64,000 nt of DNA. It comes from Mermis nigrescens. Its lineage: Eukaryota > Nematoda > Enoplea > Mermithida > Mermithidae. The stretch covers positions 23,470,685 to 23,534,684 of the forward strand of contig JAVLUZ010000154.1 in the NCBI GenBank assembly GCA_036768485.1, written 5' to 3'. The translations under genes were made by a program, and so were the position numbers. The number at the start of each line of letters is the position of its first letter. The first letter of the stretch is position 1. Positions 9,494 to 19,129 of the stretch are shown here, piece after piece. The notes under the pieces were generated by a model. It searched no databases and was not told the origin of the DNA. It saw only the letters and a list, made by a program, of their open reading frames with translations.

Positions 9494-9948
9494 TATAAAT
9501 GAATTCCAAAAATTCGTGAGCTTAATATTGCACTCATTGAATTGTATTACTGTGGGCTGCCCAAAAATTATTTATGTAGCTACTTCCTTGAACAATGAGA
9601 ATTGCATCCCATAATAGGAGTTTTTTGAGAAGGGCACTCATACGTACATTGTACATGTACATACGAGGTCTAAATAAAAACTTCGATGAACAAGTTATCA
9701 AGTAACCTAATTTTGTTTGGCTTTGGATTTTACTGTGAACGACATTGCATTTGATGCAGCTTTCCTTTCCGTTCCGTCCAGTGTTGCCAGGTTGGCCGAA
9801 AATCGGCCAAAATTGGCCGATTTTCAGGCTTGATGTCCGATTTTGGCCGGTTGAAAGTCTTGGCCGATTTTGATGGCCGATTTTTTTAACAGTTTGGCCG
9901 AATTTGGCCGATCATAAAATTTTTCTGAATAAGGAAGGTTGTTGCTAT

Positions 9949-10947
9949 GGCAGTAATTATTTGCAGTCAACTGCAGGCAATATAGCACACAATGTAAAAT
10001 TATATGCAGTCAAAAACGAGCGGCCTAGACTGCAGGCAATCTAGCACACAATGTAAAATTATATGCAGTCAAAAACCAGCGGCCTAGACTGCAGGCAATC
10101 TAGCACACAATGTAAAATTATATGCAGCCAAAAACCAGCGGCCTTGACTGCAGGCAATATAGCACAGAATGTAAAATTATATGCAATCAAAAACCAGCGG
10201 CCTAGACTGCAGGCAATATAGCACACAATGTGATATTATATGCAGTCAAGCTGAATGCTTATTGATATAGGGAGCTGGCGCTTCGCTTCTCGAAGCATTT
10301 TATTTCTGCTACAGTAAAACAACAATTCCCTGGAATGGGGACAAGAAGAACAGCAACAGCTACTCAATATCTATCACGTAGGACCAGAGCTTACACTGGC
10401 CCATCAAAATGTGCTAACGGGTGACTGGGCAGCTATTGAAGCTGCTACCCATGCAGCGCGAAAAAACATTCCCCGGTGAGAAAGTAAATCTGCCGGACCA
10501 TTTCAAATAAAAGTGCCTTCTAAAACCATCTACTACAGGTTGAAATGCGAGCGAAGCGCCAGCTCCCCATATCAATAAGCATTCAGCTTGACTGCATATA
10601 ATTTTACATTGTGTGCTATATTGCCTGCAGTCAAGGCCGCTGGTTTTTGACTGCATATAATTTAACATTGTGTGCTAGATTGCCTGCAGTCTAGGCCGCT
10701 GGTTTTTGACTGCATATAATTTTACGTTATGTGCAATACTGCCTGCAGTCAAGGCCGCTGGTTTTTGACTGCATATAATTCTCCATTGTGTGCTAGATTG
10801 CCTGCAGTCTAGGCCGCTGGTTTTTGACTGCATATAATTTTACATTGTGTGCTATATTGCCTGCAGTCAAGGCCGCTGGTTTTTGACTGCATATAATTTT
10901 ACATTGTGTGCTATATTGCCTGCAGTTGACTGCAAATAATCACTGCC
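9949..10947. mobile_element. Foldback-type element with 59-bp tandem repeats in its arms
   Basis: The ends are GGCAGTAATTATTTGCAGTC and its near-exact inverse, and the 9-bp direct repeat TGTTGCTAT flanks both sides (9940-9948, 10948-10956). The left arm contains about five tandem 59-bp units starting near 9970, 10029, 10088, 10147 and 10206; the right arm (about 10590-10930) contains about six inverted copies. Between them lies about 330 bp of unique DNA. Long tandem-repeat arms and a 9-bp duplication match the FB/NOF (Foldback, MULE-related) pattern. No transposase is encoded, so it is nonautonomous. Small ORFs crossing the arms are spurious. Confidence 0.88.
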
Positions 10948-11227
10948 TGTTGCTATGCTGCGTATTATTGTTTATGTCTACTTACTGTAAGAAGAAGGCA
11001 CAAAACAAAAATTACAACAATTAACAAAAGAACAACAAAACAGCAAGGAATGTGGACTCGAGTCCGCCCTTCCGGCCCGGCACCCACCCACCCAGCCCAG
11101 GTTTCCTTCATTCATCCCCCACACCCAATTTCCTTCCCATTTCGTTCATGTATCTTCACAACACAACACATTAATCAAATCAAACCACTCCTTATGTCGT
11201 GTCATTCGTGTCTGCTTAGTCTGATGG

Positions 11228-11485
11228 GGCATCACTTATCCGCCCCTCGGGGGCGGATAATTTTTATTATCCGCCCCCCAGGGGCGAATAATTTTTATTA
11301 TTCGCCCCCGGACTCACCGTCCCCGAACCTATCAGAAATGAGTGTTTCTAAGAAAATCGGTGAGAACCATTTATTAGATAAAAGTTTCCATATATTTACC
11401 ATTACGGGGGCGAATAATAAAAATTATTGCCCCTGGGGGCGAATAACAAAAATTATCCGCCCCCGGGGGGCGGATAAGTGATGCC
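11228..11485. mobile_element. 258-bp foldback MITE with 9-bp target duplication
   Basis: Ends GGCATCACTTATCCGCCCC and inverse; the arms pair over about 90 bp and are built from GGGGGCGGATAATTTTTATT-like blocks. A perfect 9-bp direct repeat GTCTGATGG flanks it (11219-11227, 11486-11494). It is inserted in the hAT element about 280 bp from the other foldback element, and its end sequence is different, so it is a separate family. Confidence 0.88.
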
Positions 11486-11561
11486 GTCTGATGGTGTACG
11501 TTGTCACTCGCTATTGGTTTCCTACACACGTTAACTGATTGCCGCTTTTAAGGACTCAACT

Positions 11562-12593
11562 ATGCCATCACCGGTTAAAAAGAAACGCAAATCCGGATCT
11601 CATACATTTGTCAAATCTTGGCTTCGGGAACCAATTTTCAAATCGTGGCTAATAGAAGGCAAAGATGGTTCTGCTCACTGTAAAGTATGTTCTGCTAATC
11701 TACGCCCAAAACACGATGCTCTTGTTGTACATATTAAGTCGGTCAAGCACATTAAAGCTGTTAGTGACTTTGAAAGTTGCCAACAAACACATTCATTGAC
11801 GAGTTCTACTGGATTTACACATCGAAAAGAGCAGAGCTCTGCTGAAGTAGTTAAGAAAGCTGAATTGAACTTAGCAGTATTTATCGTCGAACATTCCTCT
11901 ATACTCACTATTGATCATCTCAGCGAAATGTTGAAGCGGTTATTGCCAAATGATTCGGTTGTTGGAAATATAAAGGTGAATAGGCGCAATCATACTTACC
12001 TACATCTTCAAAAATACAGGGTGGCCCTTTTAAGTATAACCGATTTTATTATAACACAACTTAGGCAGCTTCTAAATGCCCTACCTCCAGCTTTAACTGA
12101 TATTGATCTCGATAAGGCCATATCTGAATACAACGTGCTTGTGAAGAATGAATGGAAGTCAGCACTGCAAAATGATCCGGCTCTGTTTTGGGCCGAAGTC
12201 ATTGAAGATGACAATAGCAATGGTGTTCTTCCGCGCTTTCAAAACATTACCTCATTTGCAATGTCTGCTTTAAGTTTGCCTTTTTCTAATGCTAGTGTTG
12301 AACGAGCTTTTTCTGTATTAAACTTGCTGAAGACTAAACTAAGAAATCGCTTAGATGTCAAGACTACTGATGCTTTATTACGTGTTCGTTTTTTGCTATG
12401 CTGGAAGGGTGAGGATTGTTGCAGCTTTACTGTTACCAAAACCATGCTTCAATTGTTTAAAAATACAATGTACAGTCCTATAATTTGTGATGATGATATC
12501 GTGTGCCTTAATGAACCGTTCTTAGATTCGGGTGATACTTTGTTGAATGTTCAAAATGCGTTTAATGTAGTAGATATTTCACCCAGTAGTTGA
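11562..12593 (+). CDS. hAT transposase derivative: BED finger plus dimerisation domain, catalytic core missing
   Basis: The 343-codon ORF starts at an ATG inside the hAT element. Residues about 30-65 form a BED-type zinc finger (CKVCSANLRPKHDALVVHIK, then H). The C-terminal third is the hAT dimerisation region: FAMSALSLPFSNASVERAFS, then LKTKLRNRLDVKTTDALLRV. Full-length hAT transposases are usually 600 residues or more with a central RNase H-like D-D-E core. Here the middle (around residues 145-160) jumps directly to the C-terminal helices, so most of the core is absent, yet the frame stays open. The product could bind element ends and dimerise but not cut. Whether it is expressed is unknown. 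A small acidic segment (EVIEDDNSN) precedes the dimerisation block. Confidence 0.82.
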   Translation: MPSPVKKKRKSGSHTFVKSWLREPIFKSWLIEGKDGSAHCKVCSANLRPKHDALVVHIKSVKHIKAVSDFESCQQTHSLTSSTGFTHRKEQSSAEVVKKAELNLAVFIVEHSSILTIDHLSEMLKRLLPNDSVVGNIKVNRRNHTYLHLQKYRVALLSITDFIITQLRQLLNALPPALTDIDLDKAISEYNVLVKNEWKSALQNDPALFWAEVIEDDNSNGVLPRFQNITSFAMSALSLPFSNASVERAFSVLNLLKTKLRNRLDVKTTDALLRVRFLLCWKGEDCCSFTVTKTMLQLFKNTMYSPIICDDDIVCLNEPFLDSGDTLLNVQNAFNVVDISPSS

Positions 12594-12751
12594 TTTGAAT
12601 AAATTTTATCCGTTTTCTTATTTTTCAACTATATATACATAGTTTGGCCGATTTTGGCCGGAATTTACCTTTGCTCTTGGCCGATTTTGGCCGGTTGTAA
12701 ATGTCGATTTGGCCGATTTGCCTTTTCAGAGCTGGCAACACTGGTTCCGTC

Positions 12752-13274
12752 CCAGGCACCGTTTTTTTTCCTAGCAATTTGGTTCACAATGTGAACCATA
12801 CCTAAACTTTTTTCCACATTTCAAATTTTGGTTCACATTTTTTGGGGTCTAAAAATGTTCAAAAACGGGTCGCTCATGATAAAAAAGCCATTTTTTCTTA
12901 GAAAGTCCATCTTACATATAATTGTGGCACCTAAGACGAATCTTTGTTATATTTCGATCAACGACAGAAAATGAGTAAATGTAGCTGAGCACAACAAAGA
13001 ATAAATCAAAAAGAGCAAAGATTTTATTCAAATAAGCAAAAATTATCAATGAATAAAATTCAAAAACCAATGACTGATAAAATTACGTAAGGGCTAAAAT
13101 TCATCCATGGCTAGAAAAGCATCATAATTTTCGTTGGTTTTGTCCAGCCTGGAAGATCTGTAACAGCAACAGATAATAAGATGCCCTCAATCACACCTGG
13201 GCAATGCCCCATATCGGCCCATCACCTGCACGGGCCGAACCAAAAGTTGGCCGGGGCGAAGGGGTAACTTGGAC
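12752..13274. other. Interspersed repeat sequence, no gene
   Basis: 12760-12900 has a GTTCACA/TTCCACATTT-rich repeat seen again at about 20950-21010 and 21190-21440. The remainder up to the next element shows no ORF of note. Confidence 0.4.
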
Positions 13275-13390
13275 GGCACTGATTATTGGCCAATGTTGGC
13301 CCCGAATTTTTCGTTAAAGGCCAATATTGGCCAATAACGCGTGCATTAGGGGCCAATATTTGCAAGATTTAAAATTCTTAAAAAGATTCA

Positions 13391-13465
13391 CATCCGTGGG
13401 TTTCGAACTCCGTACTTTCGTGTTGATAAACTCACGCGAGCACACTGCGCCATAGCGAACTTGTG
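13391..13465 (-). repeat. tRNA-like (SINE-like) segment in left inverted repeat
   Basis: Read on the minus strand it has an A-box-like TGGCGCAGTGTGCTCGCGTG and a B-box-like GAGTTCGAAACCC at tRNA spacing. The stems do not pair well enough for a functional tRNA. Confidence 0.5.
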
Positions 13466-13722
13466 ATCAAGATTCTGAAGAATGATACTTATGCTATCTG
13501 AAGAATGATACTAATGATACTAATTCTGAAGAATTTCTAATTGTTGTTGGTTTGCCTTACGTATTGCAAAATCCTACTACATAAATACATATGTATACGT
13601 ACATGTATGCATTAATATTCTAATGCCATGTCAGTATGCGATTTCAAATAGCTAGGTAGAGGTTACCTACCTATGTAGCAGTACGATAGGTATATATAAA
13701 GGTAGGTACCTAAGCAACTATA

Positions 13723-13960
13723 GTGTGTTTCATTTGATCCAGGGTTTTTTGAAAAGTTTAAAGTGGCTACAAAAGTGTTTTATACTAAAGCGACAGCAAA
13801 TAGGTATATTCTACATTATATCGAGTTGTACCTATTATGATCTTTGATACTGCTAAGAGGCAAGACTGCATCATATAGGTATGTACTTATAGGTCACTTT
13901 TGTAGCCTGGTTTATACGGACTAAATTCTGCGGAAAAGCTTTCCAATAAACGAAACAGAC
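13723..13960. mobile_element. 238-bp TA-flanked MITE
   Basis: Inverted ends GTGTGTTTCATTTGATCC and (from the right) GTCTGTTTCGTTTATTGG, flanked by TA on both sides. It is related at the tips to the MITE at 9332-9493. It is nested in the 13275-14391 element and has no ORF. Confidence 0.68.
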
Positions 13961-14203
13961 TATACTTAATTCTGGTCATACAGATTCGGCGTGTGATATC
14001 TTACGCTTTACGGTAGGTTGAAATTCTCTTTAACATTTACTTGAATGTTAAATAGTATTTTTCCAGCAGGTCCTAATTTTCAGCAGGTCCTAATTTTTCT
14101 ACATAATATGTTTATCATTATTTACTGTATTTTATTACATAATGTGTGTACTTCACTTAATTCAAGAGATAGCATTAGTATTATTCTTCTGATTTCTGTT
14201 CAC

Positions 14204-14277
14204 AATTTCGGTATGGCGCATTGTGCGCGCGTGAGCCTACCAACACGAAAGTACGGGGTTCGAAACTCACGGATGCG
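14204..14277 (+). repeat. tRNA-like (SINE-like) segment in right inverted repeat
   Basis: Inverted partner of 13391-13465: TATGGCGCATTGTGCGCGCG and GGGGTTCGAAACTC. It has diverged in the A box relative to the left copy. Confidence 0.5.
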
Positions 14278-15399
14278 AAGCTTTTTAAGAATTTTAAATC
14301 TTGCAAATATTGGCCCCTAGTGCACTCGTTATTGGCCAATATTGGCCTTTAACGAAAAATTCGGGGCCAACATTGGCCAATAATCAGTGCCACTTGGACG
14401 GGGCTATGTTTTGTATAGGGAGAAAATTTTGGAGATGATTAAAGGAAATGCTAGATACAGTATATCGTGATCAGTTTGCAAAACATGCACAGGAACCAGT
14501 GATCGGACCGAGGGTACTTTTTGGACCCTCGGCCTCGGCCGAGGCGACTCAAAATCCTTGCCTCGGCCGAGGCCGAGGCCGAGGCCGAGGGTAATGCCGA
14601 GGGTCAAGCTTATATACCTATACCCATAAATAGTACTCTCAGAATATTTTGTATGTACATGAGCTAGAGAATAATCGTAATATTTAACACTTTATCGAAC
14701 TAAAACAAATGTTTATTGGTGTTGGCCAGAATTTTTATTTCAATCTGATGAAGCAGATAATTAATTCATCATCGAAATCTAGATCATCTGAATCAAAGTT
14801 AGCCTCATCTATTTCGCCTTGTTGCGCTATCGCGTTATTGTCGTCGTCAGCCTTCATCAAATTCTTTGAAGTCACACTATTATAACCAACTGCTTTGAGA
14901 TTCTGCTTTACAAAAAAGAGTCCTTGAACGTTTTTTGGTAGCAGACGAATGCGAGAATTACTGTACTTTCTGATCCATCCAGTATCGGGAGGGGGCGGTA
15001 TACAAACTTTTCCAAAAAAGTCAAAAACAGGTCCAAAATTTTGCCTTCAACGCGCGAAATAGCATTTTTCGGTGTTTTACATTGTATACTTTTACATAAA
15101 ATCACTTTTGAAGTCATATTTCTCTTAAAATTCTAGAATTTTCGACAATTTTGTGCAAAAAAGTCATTAAATTTCTAAGACTTCAACAAAAATCTGGCGC
15201 GAAGCGCTGAAAAATTTGCAAAATTAAGGCGGATAGACGTCTAGAAGCATGATTTACTGCTTGATTTTCTGTATTTATAGCATTTGATGCAAAACATTGA
15301 AATTTTTTCATTGAAAATAGAAGAAAACTATGCAAAAATAGCTGTTTCTTTTGTTAAAATTGTTTTGAAACCTACATGAACAGAGAAGGGCTTCCAGGG

Positions 15400-16140
15400 C
15401 CCGGTTTCACCACAAAGCTACGAGTTAGGAGTTACGGGTGACAGTTTCATGAGTACGGGCTACGAGTGCTAAAAATTTCCGTCTCACCAAAAACTGAGAT
15501 TTACGAGCCACCCACGGGTCACGAATAACGGCTGGGCGGTTTCACCAGATATTACGATCGAATGTTACGAGTGAAAAGATTCGTAAATTTTGTAATATTA
15601 TCACGGATCAAAAAGAGGTCCGTAGGACTCGTAAAGAAGTGGCAGACTAGTGCGTTTAATAGTTTTCTGGTTTGTTTTTTCTCAATTTGTTTCACTTCCG
15701 TGCACAAACCCAAATAATACATATACTGGCAGCACATGTAAAGGGTAAGAAGATTAGCATTAAAAAAATAATATATTTTTCAAAAAATGTTTTAGAGAAA
15801 TCCCTTAAAATTCGATTCTTAAGCTGCATTTGAGTAGTAATTCGAAATTTTATTTCTTTAGCCCTTGTTAGTAATGTTCGCAGCTTTTTTATGAAAAATA
15901 TTACAATCACTTAGACATTTTGCATGAATTGCGGAAATCAGACATTTTTGATTAGATTTCTGAAAATTAGAATTTCATCGCACTTCCTTCGGAAAAGAGC
16001 CGACTGCATATTTCATGTACGTATTAATGACAACTAAGAATGATTTGTTAAATTTGAAAATTGAAATAATACGCTGTGATATACTTTTAGCTTCGTAACG
16101 TCTCTGAATCTGATTTAATTTATTTCGTTTATAAATTATA

Positions 16141-16175
<35 letters not shown>

Positions 16176-16264
16176 TATTATTATTATTATTGATTATTAT
16201 TAGTATTAGTATTATAATAATAATAATAATTATTATTATTAGTATTAGTAATATTCTTATTATT

Positions 16265-16297
<33 letters not shown>

Positions 16298-16763
16298 GTT
16301 ATTATCGTCATTATTATTATTACTAATATTATTATTTTCGTTTTTATTTAAAGTTATAAATTTTCTGAGAAGCTTATTAATTGTTGTTGACTAAATCCCA
16401 AACATTTCTTAACACTTTCTATGTTTTTCTATCGAGCGGCATAAAATCTGCAATTAATTACATAATTATGCTGTTTAAAACAGAGACAATGACTAACGAA
16501 GAATGTTATACGCAACAGAAAAGATATACATTTTATTACGAGTACTCGTAAAAAGGTCCAAATAGTACTCGTAAAAAATGAGTTTTTATGAGACCTACGG
16601 ATATTCTGGTGAAACCCTCGTAATACGAACTATTAACCCGTTGCACCTTACTCATAAATCGTAGTCGTAATTCATAACTCGTAAAAAGATGGTGAAACCC
16701 GATTTTCCCGTAAAACGGAAGTCGTAGGACTCTTAGGAGTCGTAAACTTATGGTGAAACCGGG
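15400..16763. mobile_element. Nonautonomous element with CCCGGTTTCACCA ends and ACTCGTAA subterminal motifs
   Basis: Inverted ends CCCGGTTTCACCA and TGGTGAAACCGGG. The same GGTTTCACCA motif recurs inward at about 15538, 16608 and 16687, and TTACGAGT/ACTCGTAA recurs about ten times near both ends. The related repeat at 29450-29930 reads across the insertion point without this element, supporting the boundaries. No transposase and no clear target duplication; superfamily undetermined. Confidence 0.68.
16136..16340. repeat. (AAT/ATT)n microsatellite
   Basis: Alternating runs of AAT and ATT triplets that could fold back on themselves. It lies inside the 15400-16763 element. Confidence 0.95.
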
Positions 16764-17276
16764 ACCTGTCTCCAAGAAAGTAAATAAATGTCATTAATAG
16801 GTATCATCCGGCGCGCAGCGCCGGAAAAATTTGAGAAATTATGGTCACTGACGACCAAAAATCATTGCAAATTGCATATCCATTCTTTATCACGCCAAAT
16901 ATTTTGGCCAATGGAGAGCGGCCGCCCCCTTAAATCCGCCTCTGCATGTAGCAACTGTACTTTCCGATCCATGTTGCAAAAAGACGCTTTTGGTTGTACA
17001 AATTATTGTGAAATTCAACGCGAAGCGCGAAAAGTCTTTCGCGATTATTCTCACATTTTATTTCGAAAGGGGGATTTCCCCCAATCCCCCTGTATACGAG
17101 CCTGAGCTCTACATTAGGGTTAAAATAGGAACTATATGCTATGCAGGAAGGTCGGTAGGATACTTATTCAGTGATACTGATACACAAAACCTCTAAAATA
17201 AAAAATAATTAATGACAATGCGGTGGAAGAATAGAAAAGCTGTGGTGAATGAATGACAAACAAATGTTCAAAAACT

Positions 17277-17451
17277 CCTTTTTGTAAAGCATAATCTCAA
17301 AGCAGTTGGTTATAATAGTGTGACTTTAAAGAATCTGATAAACGATGACGACGACGATGATGCGATAGCACAACAAGGCGAAATGGATGAGGCTAACTCT
17401 GATTCAGATGATCTGGATTTTGATGATGAATTATCTGCTTCATCAGATTAA
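17277..17451 (+). pseudogene. hAT transposase C-terminal tail (right arm)
   Basis: A short open stretch reads LLFVKHNLKAVGYNS, typical of the last hAT dimerisation helix. A run of six Asp follows, then an acidic tail ending ELSASSD and TAA at 17449-17451. The left arm of the composite (about 14757-14930, minus strand) has the same tail with substitutions and a 4-bp insertion near its end. Nothing upstream in either arm encodes the rest of a transposase. Confidence 0.6.
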
Positions 17452-17915
17452 AATCAGAATTCTGGCTAACAACAATAAATATACAAACATTTATTTTAGT
17501 TAGATAAAGTGTTTAATATTACGATTATTTTCTCTGCACTATACTTTCCGATCCATGTAGCGAGCATGAGAAATAAAAGTTAGTCATCATATGAATATCA
17601 ATTGGCACTTTGCTGTATGTAACTTGGTGTAACTGGGTACGCGCCTAAAACCATAAGGAAAGCCAATAGGTAAGAAACAGCCTGTGTACTGCAGATGCAT
17701 TCTGAATAGTTAATATTTAACGGATATATTAAACTTATTCAAATTTGATTTTAACCCTCGGCGCCTCGGCACTTTTCAGCTTCGCCCTCGGCGCCGAGGC
17801 CGAGGCTCCAAAAAACGCCGAGGCTTGCCGAGGCAGGCCGAGGCCGAGGCCTCGGTCCGATCACTGGCCTCCGGAACCATCTTATTATACTGTTTGACAC
17901 CTTTATACGGATGGA

Positions 17916-18357
17916 CCCACCTTTTTCAGGCACTGACCCACCTTTTTCAGGGACAGACCCACCTTTTCAAGGACACACCCACCTTTTTCAGGCACGGACC
18001 CACCTTTTTCAGAGACGGATCCACCTTTTTCAGAGACGGACCCACCTTTTTCAGGGACAGACCCACCACCTTTTTCTGGGACTGATCCACTGATTAAGCT
18101 GAACACCCACTTTTTTCAGAGACAGACCCATCCTTTTTAGGGACAGACCCACCTTTTTCAGGGACCGACCCACCTTTTTCAGAGACAGACCAACCTTTTT
18201 CAGGCACGGACCTACCTTTTTCAGAGACGGACCTACCCTTTTTCAGAGACGGACGCACCTTTTTCAGGGACAGACCCACCTTTTTCAAGGACAGATCCAC
18301 ATTTTTCAGGCACGGACCCACCTTTTTCAGAGACGGACCCACCTTTTTCTGGAGCTT
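17916..18357. repeat. 21-bp minisatellite, about 20 units
   Basis: The unit is CCCACCTTTTTCAGGGACAGA-like, with mostly single-base variants and a few indels. Because 21 is a multiple of three, several frames on both strands stay open (for example DPPFSGT on plus, SVPEKGG on minus). None has gene-like context. Confidence 0.93.
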
Positions 18358-18359
18358 AA

Positions 18360-19129
18360 TATTTAGAGAAGTATATGTGTCAGTTAAACTCACCCATGCA
18401 ACTCTTTTGTACAAGTTTGTGCTGCATGTGTATTGAAGTTAGTAATGAAAATATAAATTCTATAGTGATTCACTTTATTAAGATAAGCAATAATAGCAAC
18501 ACAGAAATTTTATCTGGCGCGAAGCGCCAAAACTTTCTTTTCAATCTTTTGTTTTACCTTACTTTTACTTATTTTTAATGGTAAGCAATGTGCGAATTAT
18601 AAGCAGCGCACATAGTTGAATATTTCTGACATTTGTCTTCTTTTCAACTCATTTTGCTACTTTCTCAAGATAAGCAGTGCTAAAGAAATTCTCGAAAGTT
18701 ATTAAAATCAGAATTAAAAATAAGATTCAATCAACATGATTTTGCTAACCTAAAGATTCTATGAAAATTCCATTAACTAATGAACTATGCGTTATCTTCG
18801 AAATTCGAAAATAGCTTTGCATTTGCATGTGCGTATGCTATAACATACGCATCGATATATTGACAGGGTGGCGGCAATCACTCGGGAATCCGGGAAAAGC
18901 CCGAGGATTTTTTATTTTTTGGCACCCGGGACAACCCCGGGATTTTCGTCAAGAAATTTAGTTTGAATTTAGTTTATTAATGACACTATAGCTTTTAGTA
19001 TCATGCTAGTTTACGTGTTTTTATATTTTATCATGTAGCATTTATTTCCGTTTTTCATCTCGCCCATTGTCACATCGTTGATTGCTATTTGTGTATCCTC
19101 TTTGTTTGATATATCTAGTAGCTCTTTGT
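18360..19129. other. No gene; isolated hairpin motif at 18516-18528
   Basis: AT-rich sequence with one exact GGCGCGAAGCGCC. 18860-18950 is a GC-richer block of inverted CCCGGG/CGGGA motifs, probably another MITE end. Confidence 0.35.

Larger units (their letters stand above)
9779..12743 (+). mobile_element. hAT transposon with nested foldback insertions
   Basis: It starts CAGTGTTGCCAG and ends in the inverted form CTGGCAACACTG. An exact 8-bp target duplication GTTCCGTC flanks it (9771-9778 and 12744-12751), the hAT hallmark. Both subterminal regions (9793-9915 and about 12643-12722) are packed with GGCCGATTTTGGCCG-like motifs, likely transposase-binding sites. The interior holds a transposase-derived ORF at 11562-12593 and two later insertions, at 9949-10947 and 11228-11485. 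The clean target duplication suggests a fairly recent insertion. Confidence 0.93.
13275..14391. mobile_element. 1.1-kb element with ~190-bp inverted repeats containing tRNA-like sequence
   Basis: Ends GGCACTGATTATTGGCCAAT and inverse. The inverted repeats run about 190 bp inward, through TTGGCC-rich sequence and into a tRNA-like segment. The flanks share ACTTGGAC (13267-13274 and 14392-14399), or up to 10 bp if the boundary is moved, consistent with an 8-bp hAT-like target duplication. The interior has no transposase. A TA-flanked MITE is nested at 13723-13960. Confidence 0.82.
14497..17866. mobile_element. 3.4-kb composite with hAT-like inverted ends
   Basis: The ends CAGTGATCGGACCGAGG and inverse are followed by GGCCGAGGCCGAGG-rich subterminal repeats on both sides. 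Both arms (about 14497-14930 and 17250-17866) also carry inverted copies of the 3' end of a hAT-like transposase ORF, so the composite has two right ends facing each other. I find no clean 8-bp target duplication (ACAGGAAC against GCCTCCGG). Inside are an interspersed repeat with CAG(T/G)GCGGA-type ends (about 14980-16944) and a further nested element at 15400-16763. Confidence 0.65.

Noticed and set aside
10414..10668. 84-codon minus-strand ORF
   Set aside because: It runs across the 59-bp repeats of the foldback element.
9970..10930. CRISPR-like regular repeats
   Set aside because: Units are directly adjacent without unique spacers, inverted in the second arm, in a eukaryotic transposon.
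13391..14277. Functional tRNA genes
   Set aside because: Box motifs are present but acceptor, anticodon and T stems do not pair; both lie in transposon arms.
17903..18414. Heptad-repeat ORFs on both strands
   Set aside because: Explained by a 21-bp minisatellite; openness on both strands is a by-product of unit length.
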